From Corylus avellana (Eukaryota > Streptophyta > Magnoliopsida > Fagales > Betulaceae): a DNA stretch of 64,000 nt. Shown here one piece after another: positions 45,969-59,300 of the stretch. The stretch's first letter is position 1, and the number at the start of each line of letters is the position of its first letter. Location of the stretch: the NCBI RefSeq assembly GCF_901000735.1, contig NC_081547.1, positions 25,040,046 to 25,104,045 of the forward strand. Direction: 5' to 3'. The translations under genes and the position numbers were made by a program. The notes beneath the pieces are model-generated. The model saw nothing but the letters and a program-made list of their open reading frames with translations, had not been told where the DNA came from and did no database searches.

Positions 45969-48900
45969 ATGGGGCTTTTTGATGGTTTGCCTGTGTCTCC
46001 CAATAAAGCAGTAAGTTCAGTTTGCTTTATTTAAGGTTTTTATCACAAACATAAGTTGTACTTTCTTTAGAATTGGATTGCCCATTGAATTTGTTTTTAC
46101 TTAATAGAAGAAAAAAAGAAAAAGGTAGACTCGATGTCATAGAAATCTAATACATAAGAATCATCATCGTCTTTTTCGTTTGCAAAAATTGGAGTGAAAA
46201 GAATCATGATTTGGTATAGGACCTGATTTGACCCACGAATCTCATGGAAGAAGATGGAAGAAAAAGAATTACTGAGGCTTGAAATAGTTCTCTCTTGAGG
46301 ACTGTTTAGAGGTTTATATGAGGCAGAAAGGGAATGCTTTTCTTCCCCTCTACTGTGCGTGTGCTAAGATCGAAGAATTAAATGAATCAGTTTGATTGAC
46401 TGCCCCGAGCCTTCGAGCCTCTAGTTCTGATTTTGCTAGCGTCTTTCCATGACAGGCTGACCTAAGGAAGATGCACTGGGATAACTATTTTTTGCTCCTT
46501 TTTTTTTTTCCTCTTGCGGGGAAACACTGATGTTAAGAACGCTAATGAGATTGCAAAATGTTTCACAGACAAAATTTGATTATGATTTAGCTTTATACAA
46601 TGCAATGCCCATGATTCTGGTGCATAGTAATGTTTTAAGAGCTGTAGCAACTGGCATGGTAGTCCTCTTTTGAGATGCAGGTATCAATATGCCAGTCACC
46701 ATCTGACCATTTGTTATATTTTGACCTTATTATATATGCTACTATGCGCCTATGGCTTTGTAATTTTCTTCTTCTCATTGTCCCTGTTTGCTCTTATGGT
46801 AAATGCAGTATCTAAGAGACGAGCTTTCTAGAATAGATGAGAGTTGGGCCGCAGCACGCTTTGATTCGTTACCCCATGTTGTACACATTTTGACATCTAA
46901 AGATCGTGAAAGTGAAGTTCAGTTTTTGAAGGAGCAAAGTGACATTATTGAGGAGGTTGTGGATGAAGTAGTGCATGCTTATCACAGTGGCTTCAACAAA
47001 GCAATTCAAAATTATTCCCAGGTTTCTGACCAGTTTTCCCCTTGACTTTTATACATGCTTTTCTGGATGGTCTTCTACATTTTGCACGCATGCGATTGTG
47101 TGTTTTGTGGTGCGGTTACTGATCATATGATGGGATTCATGTGATGAACAAATAGATCATGCAGGAGCATTATGGTATTTTACTTAGGCTGAGAGCAGTC
47201 TCTTAATCGTGAATTTAACTTATTTTGATAACATTATTAATTTATTTTCTCCTGTTGTAGATATTTTTTTAATACTTTTATGATGGAGCCTTTCAAATAT
47301 TGATTTTTCTTTTCCCCCACTCCCCTGGGCACCCCCCAGTGAATGAGAAAAGTCAGAGTTGCAGTTCCATTCTGTGTTGTAATTTCCTTTTTCTTTTTTT
47401 TTTGGTTCAGATCTTGCGCTTGTTCAGCGAATCTACCGACAGTATAGGTGTCTTAAAGGTTGATTTGGCTGAGGCAAAGACGCGTCTTAGTGCTCGCAAT
47501 AAGCAATTGCATCAGTTGTGGTATCGGTCAGTAACGTTGCGTCACATAATTTCCCTGTTAGATCAAATTGAGGGCATAGCTAAGGTTTGTCTATACCTAT
47601 TTCCAGCTTTCAGATGATATCAGATTCAATGTATTTGCATATCTTGGTGAATGTTAAATTTCATTTGCCTAATTCCATCAAAATACTACACCTATGCCTC
47701 TGTGCTTTTTGTACTTGAGTTACAGTTTCCATCTATCCATATATAGAGGCACGCATGCATTAGTATGCACACATTTATGCATGCTATGGTATGTCCTTAC
47801 TAACTTGTTCTAACCTCTGCTTAAAAAAAAAAAAAAAGAACTTGTATGCTGACCTTGCCACTTGCAGACTCGCACTACAGTTATGCTGTTTTGAATTATC
47901 TGCATGCCACACTTCTGCTGATTCTGTAAAACTTTCATCTTCTCTATTTGAAATTTGACTCAGGTTCCAGCTCGTATTGAGAAGCTCATTGCTGACAAGC
48001 AGTTCTATGCTGCAGTTCAGTTGCATGTTCAATCAACATTGATGCTTGAGCGAGAGGGGCTTCAAACTGTTGGTTTTCTAACCTTTTGCTATCACATCCA
48101 CTTCTGTAATGTCATAAGAAGTGTTTTATGTTCTTTTTTCTTTCATTTTTTTTTTCCTGGTTTGTGTAGCTTATATATTCTTTTTTTGATAAGTAATTGG
48201 TTCCAAGGGGTGGGGGAAGGGGAGATTCATGGTTTTTGTGTAGCTTGTATTCTACTTAAGTTACGTCCAAATCTCTATTTTATGGTTGGTGTCTGAAAAA
48301 ATATTATGATTCATTGTATCTTGCAAGTTTCTAAGCCTTAGGTCATCAGTCCAATACTCATGGAGTTAAAGTACAATACTGTTTTTATCATCCTGAATTC
48401 CAGTAATCTGTCATATTACACTCTACCCTTTGTTTTGTTTTTTGTTTTTGTTCTATTCTTTTTTTTTTTTTTTTTGAATTATTAGCTGCTTTGATGTTTG
48501 CAAAATCTAGCAACACTATCTTGACCATGAGGATTGCAGTATGTCTCATTGGCTCACATATCTATTGAAAAATCTCGCCTTCGTACTGTATCTTTAAAGA
48601 TAATCATTTTTTTTTTTGTTAAGTTAAAGACAATCATTCAGAAAATTACCTAGCAGCTCTGTATCTATTTTTTTCTAGACATTTCACCTCAAAATAAGAA
48701 ATTGTATTGCGATCATGCTTCCAAGTGATTCTTTTTGTCTTTTCACGTTGACGCTAGTACTGAGTGAAAATGTAAGGATTGAACTTTTTAAGTGTTGTGC
48801 TTGCATCATAATTATTCTGGGATTATATGGCCCAGGTTGGTGCTCTTCAAGATGTCCGGTCAGAGCTGACAAAGTTGCGAGGCGTTCTTTTTTATAAAGT

Positions 48901-51900
48901 TTTGGAGGACTTGCATGCACATCTGTACAATAAAGGTGAATACAGGTATTTACTTTTCTTCTTAACTCCAACAATCATATCCTTCGTGCCCTAAGAATCC
49001 TATTTATATCAACTTCTATAATTTTAATTTTATTTTTGGGGTGCTTGGTGGTGTTTGGCATGTGGGTGTGTGATGGAGACACCAGACACGAGTCATAAAT
49101 CACACCAGCCCATGACCTTTTGGTTGGGTGATTGAGGGCAGGATTATTATTGGGTTTTATTAGTTTGCATTTTAGTTGTTTTATTGTTTATTTTTCAGAC
49201 TGGTTGTAGTATTTTTACTTTGGCCTTCATGTTATTTTAGCTGGCCATTATCCCAAGTACGATTAGAGTTAGGGTTAGGGTTTACTCTAGTCTATTTAAA
49301 CCTAATTTTCTATTGTATTCGTAGCTTATTGAGAATTAAAATTTTGATCGACTGTTGTGGTCTATCTTCTTTTTTCCGAGCTTCTGGTTTATTTTCTCTT
49401 CTCTCAGCTTCTTCTTCTCTTTAAACTTTTTTCTCAGTTGCTTGTTTGTCTGACATCAACATGTTTACAATATAATATTGACGGTGTTTCAGAGCTAGTC
49501 TAACTGATGCTGATATTATTATTATTTTTGGATAAGTTGTTAGGGGATTAGTAGAAAGAAGAAAGTCCTCGTGTACATAGAATTTTAGATGCTGATATCA
49601 GCTATATGGTTTTCCTTGGTTCTGTTGGCAGGCATATTGGTGTTTTGAAGAAAATTTATGACGATTTTACTACAGCTCTATTTATTGATATGTCTTTGTC
49701 CTCTTCCTTTTTCCTTTTTATTTGTTGGTGGTTGGGGGCAGAAAGAGTTTGCAGGTTTTGTTGTGTTGTGATTATTTATCACTAGAACCACAAATTTTCG
49801 GAATTACAATGTGAGCTATTTGTTAAAAGGTATTGCTTTTATTTATTTTTGATAAGTAATAAACCAGTCTCATTGAAAGCGTAAGCCACCTTGAGTACAC
49901 AGAAAGTATATGAAAGTAACCACCTAGCTACAAATAGCAAAACGAACAAGAAAGTCGCTAAAACTAATCGACTATTAAATTTATTGCCTTTAAGCTGATT
50001 ATATTCTGCAGCTCAGCTGCCTCAAGTGTGCATGAAAGGGATGATGAAATGCCAACGACCACAGCTGTTGCATTTTCTGTGAATAATTCACAACCTCTAT
50101 CTCGAAGAACCAGGTTACTGAAAGTTGACAGCCAGATTGGTGTCCATGTGGATGGATCATATAGACCCAGTTCTGTTGATGGAGGGTAAGATCGGACATT
50201 TTTTTTTTTTTTAACTGTGTTTGTGCTACTTATATTATCTGTTTTTTGAGCCGCCTTGTTAATCATATTTGAACTGCTTCTTTTTCTTTATCAATACTTC
50301 TACTTATGCCACATTTTTATTTGATAGTTGTGCATTTTTTTCCCCATCTAAATATACCTCAGAATGTGCTTACAGTTCATCTTTTGATGGCTATGATGAG
50401 GATGGTGCTCTGGAACTACATGATGATGCTGCTTCAGAAGGGTATAAGGCATCAATAAGAGTCAATGGTGGTGATGGTAATGGTAATCTAAAGGATGTCA
50501 AAATTGTTCCTCGTCAAATGCCAATATGGCTTTCAAATTCCACTCCAGATGAATTTCTTGTAAGAGAATCTTTTAATTACATCTCATGTTATCTTATGTG
50601 TTGCTGTTCTCATCTTCTAGGCTGAAGCTTTGGGTGTTATAATTGAATGTAGGAAGCAATGAAAAAGAGTGAAGCTCCACTTCATGTAAAATATTTGCAA
50701 ACCATGGTTGAGTGTCTCTGCATGCTTGGCAAAGTTGCAGCTGCTGGTGCTATAATATGGTTTGTTGTCTGACTGATATACTTCCCTCTGACTCTGTATG
50801 AAGAATAGTTTTGAAAGGATTTATTTTCTTCCAGTGGTGTCTTGGGCAGAATCTCCATACATAATTTTGTTGTATATTAGCTTCTCCTTCTAGAATATGG
50901 GAATTTCTTGGATTGTGTTTCTTTCTCCCCTTTTTCTTTTAATGATTGGATCTGGTCCTGACCTTAATATTTGTTGTTCTTGGTACTTTTATTATCGACA
51001 GTTATGTTATATTGGTGTTCACTGTTCTATAAGCATTGACATAATATATGCAACTAAAATTGCCCTCAACCACCATCTGAAGAAACTTATGAATAGAGGG
51101 CATGCCATGTTAATAATGCCAATATGCTTGTCTTTATGGCACCTTTAATATTAATTGTCTACCGAATATAGGATCAAATTCATTTACTGATTGTTAAATT
51201 TCTTGGTTCCTAATTGTCGTGGATAGATAGAAAACTAGTACTGGGTACTTTGCTGAAGCATGGTGGGATGACGTCAATGAAGACTGTCTATCTAGCATTC
51301 TGACTGATTTTGTGTCCGGTTTTGCCATAACACTCTTGTGGCTGAGGCAAATTGATGTGAATGTGAATTTGTATGGTGATTAAATTGGTTAACAATCTTA
51401 GTCTTGTTGAAACTGCATCTTGTTTCATGAACTGAGTACGTACTATACTCAGATTTTCATATTTATTTTTTTCCATCACTATATTGGTTAACAATCTTAG
51501 TCTTGTTGAAACTGTATCTTGTTTCATGAACCGAGTACGTACTATACTCAGATTTTCATATGTATCTTTTTCCAAGTAGCGAACCCCATCTAGTTTGTGA
51601 TAATGACTAAATTCTGTTGAATATGTGTATCTTCTTTTTGAACTTATGGCACTTTCATTTTCATTTTTCTTCTCTCAAACATGTACTTTATGATGACATA
51701 TAAACTTTATCGATTTTGTTTTGTAACAGCCAAAGATTGCGACCGGCAATACATGAGATTATCACATCCAAGATTAAAGCTCACGCAGAACTTGTTAATT
51801 CTTCAAGGTCTGGCATTGGTCAGGGTGACCGAACTGCAACTGTAGGTCTTCATTTTATGAAAGGACAGTTAGGAAGCTTCCAGTTGCCAAAACAGAAGCG

Positions 51901-53352
51901 CCAGAATGGGATATCTCTGACTGGGACTCTTTTGGCGGTAAGCCCTGTCTCGCCTGTGATGTCTCCCACAGGAAAAGCACAGGCTTCCGCAAGGGAGGTT
52001 CTGGATTCAATCTTGGATACTGTTGTTCGGATATTTGGTAAGATAACTACTTTCTGGTCTTTACTTTGTTTGTTAATGTTGAAACAAATTTCTCATTTTT
52101 AATTGTTCAGAGAATCATGTTGTTGTTGGAGAGATTCTGGAGTCAAAATCCACTCATCTAACTGAGGTGAACACACCAAGGTCAATTTCAACAGATTGGA
52201 ACCTTGATTCTGAAGCATCTCAAGTTACTGGGGGCTACAACATTGGGTTTTCCTTAACAGTTTTGCAGGTAACCCTATCTGCTTTAAGTTGTTTACAATC
52301 TGGATGCCTGATATTAAATTCGAAAAAAAAAAAAAAATTGGGGATAATATACTTTAGCCCCTCGAACTATCACCCATTTTGCAATTATGCCTCCTAACTT
52401 TAAAAAGTGACATCGAGGCCCCACATATTATCATTGCGAGTCAAATTAGACACTTTTGCATTTTTCTTCCCAAAATACCCTTGAAGTTATTAAGAAATAA
52501 AATTAAAAAATATATAAAAATAACAATTTGAACAAAATAATTAAGGGGGCTAATGTGAAAAGGGCAACCCATTTTTAGTGTTTTTAGTTTTTTTTGTTTA
52601 ATTTTTTTCAAATGGTTATTTTTTTAATAAATTTAAGGGTATTTTGGGGAGAAAAATAAAAAAGTGTACGCAGTGGTAGTATGAAAAGCCCTAATGTTAC
52701 TTTTTAAAGTTTATAGGTGTAAGTGCAAAATATGTGATAGTTCAGGAGGCCAAAGTGTATTTTCCTCTAAAAAATAAATAGCATTAATGAACTGGCATGA
52801 TCCTTTCCCAACTTATGTTTTAACTTGTATTTATTTAATGTGCCAAAGAGTGAATGCCAACAACTCATTTGTGAGATTCTGCGAGCAACTCCTGAAGCAG
52901 CGTCTGCAGATGCTGCTGTTCAAACAGCTAGACTTGCAAGCAAGGCCCCTTCCAAGGAAAAGAGGCAAGTGCCTATAAATTCTTATTCAAATCTCTACCA
53001 TGTGGTATTCCCTAGATCATTGCTTCAACTTCTGTCAAATTCAGGTTACTTTTTGAGTTGCTGCTTTTCCCTCATATTTCTTTTCTTCCTTAAATCCTTG
53101 CTAATTAGGATAAGTTAGGATTAAAAGTACACCTAGAGAGGCTGAATCCCAATGTTCAAGGTGCGTCTAATATGTGTCTAGGAGCATTTTGGTGACGGCA
53201 TTGGGGTGATGTTCAAATAATGACACAGATGGTGGATTTGTTTGCAGTTGTGGCTAGGAGTTATTGCCTGATATGGTCGTTCTGTCCACCCTTTTTCTTA
53301 AATATATATCATTAGTATTTACAAATAACAGTGAGACTCTTGAAAATTGTAA

Positions 53353-53389
<37 letters not shown>

Positions 53390-56300
53390 TTTATTTTTAT
53401 AGAAGTATTCATTTTATTAATGAGAGGAGCATGTTTAAGTACACATGATCTACAAGAAAAACTCCTAAAAAGTTACAATTTAAATTCAAAAGACCAATAA
53501 ATACTAAAATAGATGAGTGGATACTGCCTAAGGTATTCATCAAACGATAATTCTCTCCTCTATTCTGAAAGAATGTAATAGACGTTTTCTTTTTCAAGGC
53601 TACATCAAAATTGATGGGTGTTTATACGTGAAGCTTGGATAGCTTCAGGGAGATAAAGTTGCTTCATGTCTCTCTCTCTCTCTCTGCAGTTCCCCTAGGA
53701 ACACCTTCCATTGTGACGAAGAGAGTCTAGAAGAGAACAAATTGGGACTTGAAACCCAAGAAATTTGCCTGTTCAACTTGCCATCAAACCAAGACTGAAA
53801 ACCTTATTTCATGTCCTTTTCATGGAATCCAACATAGAAAGGCTGATCTCAACTATATGCAAGTGTATGCACTGCAAACTTATAATTGGAAAGTCAAAAG
53901 GACAAGTTCTCATAAACTTATTTTTAGATTTACTTATAATATATATATATATTGAAAGCCACTGTAGAGTAAATTTGTGACTGCATTGATGCTTTTTATT
54001 TTATTTTTAATAGTGAAGCTTAGCTGGATGTTTATTCTTTTCCTCCTAAAATTTTAACAATGGGAATTTGTTGGTAAACTTTTATATGTTCCACTTGGTT
54101 GAAGTCTTTTCTTCATTTTAATTAACATATCAAAAGGACTCCTGATTCCTTCATTTTCAGATGCTGACCTGATTCACTGTCATCCATGGGTGCTTTAACT
54201 TTGAAGCCAATATGTTGGTTGACATGTTTTTAATATAACTTATACTGAAATTCTGATAATCTTAACTTTTTGATCACTGGATGCGAAGGAGAGTTTGTGT
54301 ATGTTGGGGTATTATTATTTTGCATATAAGCTACATGGTAGCTTGCTACATCTAGTTTACTTTTCTTAGATATAATGAGAATCGTTTCATTTAATTCTCA
54401 CTTTTTTTTTTTTTTTTTGATAAGTCATTTAATTCTCAATTTTTACTTGCACAATCATGTAATATTTCATGCTGATGTGTAACAGGGACCGGTCAGAAGA
54501 TGGTCTTACCTTTGCTTTTCGTTTCACAGATGCTACAATATCCATTCCTAACCAGGGTATGTTGAAGATGCATTACTTACATTTCCTGCATTGATTCTCA
54601 TTGTATAAGTTGGATTTAGTTTCCAATTCTAGTTAATTGTATCAATTTTTATGGGATCCTTGAATTACCATATTCTAATTGTTGGTTGTAGCAATTGTAA
54701 CGGGATCCTTGAATTACCACAAAAATGATCTCATTTATGGTATCCTTGATTCCTAAGCAGGAGTCGACCTCATTCGTCAGGGATGGAGTCGGAGGGGTCC
54801 TAATGTATCACAAGAAGGTTATGGGTCTGCAACTGTCTTGCCTGAGCAAGGCATTTATCTAGCAGCATCTGTATACCGACCTGTGCTTCAGGTTCTGGAC
54901 TGTCTTATATCCATTTTACCAATGCAAAATATATTATCTTTGCATATCAGGTTCTCTAGTTGGCCTTTTCTGATCTGATGTGATCTGCAGTTCACAGATA
55001 AGGTCGCTTCAATGCTGCCGAAAAAGTATGCCCAGCTTGGGTATGCTCAAAACTCTTGTACTCTTTTCTTGTTCAGTAATTTAATTTTACATTGAATCAC
55101 CACATTGCTTGAAATGTACAATGCACAACTCCCCTCGGCCCCCATCCTTGGGGCCAATTACTTATTAAAAAAAGAGTAGTTAGGAAGCCTTTAACTTTTG
55201 TCTTACTATTTCGGTCTTCTGCATGATTTTCTCGCTTCTTCCTTAATTGAAATTGGGATAGTGCTCTGCATTAGAAGTGAAATGTGGAGGTGGAAGAATG
55301 TGTCTTCACATAATACTTTAATCTATGTTTCTTATTGTGGTAAAGTTTCAACCTAAGTTCTTGTAGTGTGCTAGTCATGTTTTGACTGATTACCAAATGC
55401 TGAAGAAAAGTTGTAAATTCAGTGTTGTGATCCTTCTATGTTCTCCTGGTTCCATACTGATGTGCATTTGAATTTTTAACTTCTAAAACTGCAGGAACGA
55501 TGGATTGCTTGCTTTTGTGGAAAACTTCGTGAAGGACCACTTTTTACCAACTATGTTTGTAGACTACCGAAAAAGTGTACAGCAAGCTATATCAAGCAAG
55601 TTCTCTAAACTATTTTGACTTCGTCTTTTTTTTTTTTTCAGAAATATTTTTGAGAGCTGATAACTTGCATTGCGTTCCTTTTTCTTTTTTCTTTTGAAAT
55701 ATTTTTGAGAGCTGATAACTTGCATTGCGTTCCTTTTTCTTTTTTCTTTTGTTAATTGGTTAGCTTGAGTAGCCTGAAGCTATAAATCAAATTGTTTAGC
55801 TCATTGTCATGGAGCAAACTTTATCTTATTTGAAATGTTTTAAGAGGCTACGGCATCAATTCCCAAGGCCCATCTGAGTGCTGTTAACTCTTGGCTTACT
55901 CACAGTTGTGTGCCAGAGCCTTATGGAATCATAGATATCTGACACTTTTACCTCAAATACATTTTCTTTTAATAAGTGAAGTATTATTTTTTGAGAAAAG
56001 GGCGAAGCTCAAGTACACGTGTTATACACAAAAGTTTCAACTCAGATGTGATAAATCAGATACTAACACTGGAGGAATTAAAAACATTAAAAGAAAAAAG
56101 AAAAAAGTGGATCTAAATCTGGGTGGAACTAAATGTCAAGAGTAAAACAATTTAATAAGCCCCATCTTGTGCTTATATAGAGTAATCTTGACACCCTGGA
56201 AAGCTCTACCATTGTGCCTATTCTGAATTATATACATTAATCACTGCCGTCTGAGCTGCCCTCGCCGACCTTTCCCTGCCACCGCTCTCCAAATTAAACA

Positions 56301-59300
56301 ACTCAAGCACAAATGGAGGCATAACCCAATTTGTACTGAATAGCACAATTTGCTGGCCTTGTAACAATGAAGAAGCAGGCGATCTATAGACTCCTCTCCT
56401 ACCTTGCATATTTAGCTCCAGTTATCAGTAAAGTGTCCCCTGTTTCAAATTTTTTGACACCTGTAGAAGTAATACCTGCCCGCCTAATACTCTTCTGAGT
56501 TATAAATATGAAATCTAATGTTTGTAACAACAAGAAAAGTTAAACCGTGAGGTTTCATCACTAGTCTATGATTGGAAAAGGCCATAGTGTGATACAACAT
56601 GTTTATGTTGTTTTTGACATTTGAAGCTATAGAAGTTGCAGAAAGAATGAAACCTGTACACTATAACTATAAAGAGAATATATATATATATATATATTTC
56701 TTTGTTATAACTCCACATTCGTGGAGGATTAGGACAGTGCGTATGTGAGTTGGATGAGTCACTGAGAGATTGTTGGATGATGTCTATGTACCTGTGACAC
56801 ATGTTCGAGATTGTTAAATGATGCCTATGTACCTGTTACACATATTAATCTTTTGGCTGTCCTTTTTATGCAAAAAAAAATCTTATTCCTGTGAGTAATC
56901 TTGTAGGTCCAGCTGCATTTCGGCCAAGGGCACATACTGCTGCTTCTTATACTCCATTGGTTGAGAAGGGAAGACCGGTCTTACAGGGGCTTTTGGCTAT
57001 AGATTTCTTAGCAAAGGAGGCAAGTTAACTTATGTTTCCCATCTTAAAAGAAAGGGCTTTTTGCCCCTTATACACTGTACAATCAGTGGGCTTCACTAGA
57101 TTTGGGCTGTATAGCCACTACTATTCTGGTTCTATTCTGATATATGTATAACATTTTTTTATAAGTTATTTATGGTATTTTGACTATCTAATTTGAAGTT
57201 ATAACTTATTTTAGGTGCTTGGTTGGGCTCAAGCAATGCCTAAATTTGCTGGTGACCTTGTGAAGTATGTGCAGACTTTCCTTGAGCGCACATATGAAAG
57301 ATGTCGTACTTCATACATGGAGGCATGGAGTTTCTCTATTTTTTCTCCTTTTGGATCAGCACATTATTGATATTATTGTTTTTAGTTATCCTTTTTTTTT
57401 TTTTTTTTTTTTTTTGTAATTAGTTGATTGGTTTGTGCTTTAGGCCACATGGATTTAACAGGAATAGAACTCATGATTGACATAATTTATCATTTACCAT
57501 AGCTTTTTAATGTGCCAATCAGGAATCCCCAAAGTTCCTTTATGTGACTTATCAGCTCTTAATAAAAAATACAAGTTGTATCATTTGTATGTTTGAATGA
57601 TTATAGTTAATTTGGATTTTATTCCTTTTGTAATTGCATATAGCTTGCAAAGTGTTCCCATAATTCACGTGGAACTTAGTTTTTGTTGCCTTGCAGTCTT
57701 TAATTCATGTCATCAACATGAATTTTCAAACCTTAGGAGCACCAGTATATCCTAAAATATTTTCTCCTTTAGTTTTTCTTGAGCTTCCCTAACTCCATTT
57801 TTCCCCCCTTGAAAGTTTTTATATATTTTTTTTCCTTGAGATAATAATTAAATTCCTTTATTCTGTTTCATACAACTTATTACCGTACTTCCATTTTCAT
57901 CAAATGTTAGATAAAAGTTCCTCTTATTTTCTTAATGTCATTGTCCTTCCCCGATACTCTCACAATTTTCCCTTTTATGCCCTCTACTTGTCCAAACTCC
58001 TCTTCCCTTTCACTCATCTAGCATTTTGGGTGGCTTTTATCCTCATCCTTCGAAAACTTGTTAATTTTATGCTTGTTCTACCCTTGGCTTGCCCCTATAC
58101 CCCACTTGTGTCTTAGGTCTTTATTCCGCTGCATCTGACATGAATGTAATGCTGTTCAGCCATCAAAACCTGATGCCTTTCACCCTATCCTTTTTATGCA
58201 ACTTAAGAATACTAATCTTCTATCCCTTCATTTTAGTTGTGTTGCTTATGTTATTTGCTCTAAAAGCCCTGTTACATCTTTGAAATTTTGCTTTGTGATA
58301 TAAGATTTCTAATAGGGGAATTTTTTATTGCCCTTTTTAAATCTTATTATTTCACCACCAGATTCTCTAGATGGCTGCTTTTTCTGTTTGATACTATAAA
58401 CCTGTCTGATTTCCTTCTAGTATTAGTGATTAGACCGTCGGTTCCTTTGGATATATTCCATTTAGCTCTAGATCATTTTTCCTTCTAAGTTCCACTGCTT
58501 TAATATTCAATTGTTATCTTTTTTTCTTCCCCCTATATCTTTTGGTACTTTCTTTTTATCCATCTAGCCTATGTTGATACTAGGAGACACAATATATGAT
58601 AGCTTATCAAAGAGAGAAGAAATGTTCTCAACATATGATAATTGTGAGGCGTTGATGCTCAATTGGCATTTGGATAGATTAATCAATATTCCATTGCAGT
58701 TTTGACATTGCATAATGTTTGCGCTATATGTATCATTTCTAGATAAATGTTTTGACATTTGGTGCACATTTAAGTCATAATTGCATTAGTAAATTAGTTT
58801 ATATAAAGGTAAGGCTGGACTACTTGCTATTAATGTAAGTACAATACCAGATTAAGAAACAATGCACATTTCAGTCATTAGCGGTGCACAGCATATGTTA
58901 GTGATGACTACTTGTCTTGGAGTCACTTTTCCAATCATTAACTTTCAACTTCTAGGTGGACAAGGAGTCACATAGTGTACTCGATTTGTGAACCTTTGAA
59001 GAAAACTTTAGTACTTTTCAAAAACGTTTTGCATAATGTTTCAGGCAGTGCTTGAGAAGCAGACTTATATGCTCATTGGGAGGCATGATATTGAGAAATT
59101 GATGCGACTCGATCCAGCAAGTTCTTGTTTACCAAATCCACTTGGTCAGTCAAACATGGACAACAATGTCTCTGATGCTGAAAGCTTTGAGATTGAACTG
59201 GAGCTTAGTGACTTATTGTTGGCTTTGCGGCCCATTAAGCAGGTCCTTCTATGACCATTTGAAACTACAAGTTATTTATTTGAACTATTAATTTGTGTTC

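Noticed and set aside
48836..48945. SEC8 exon 5 start taken inside exon 4's GTTGGT read-through
   Set aside because: The phrase GTTGGT occurs at both the donor (48069) and the acceptor (48836); only joining ACT to GTT at 48836 gives the conserved LQTVGALQDVR.
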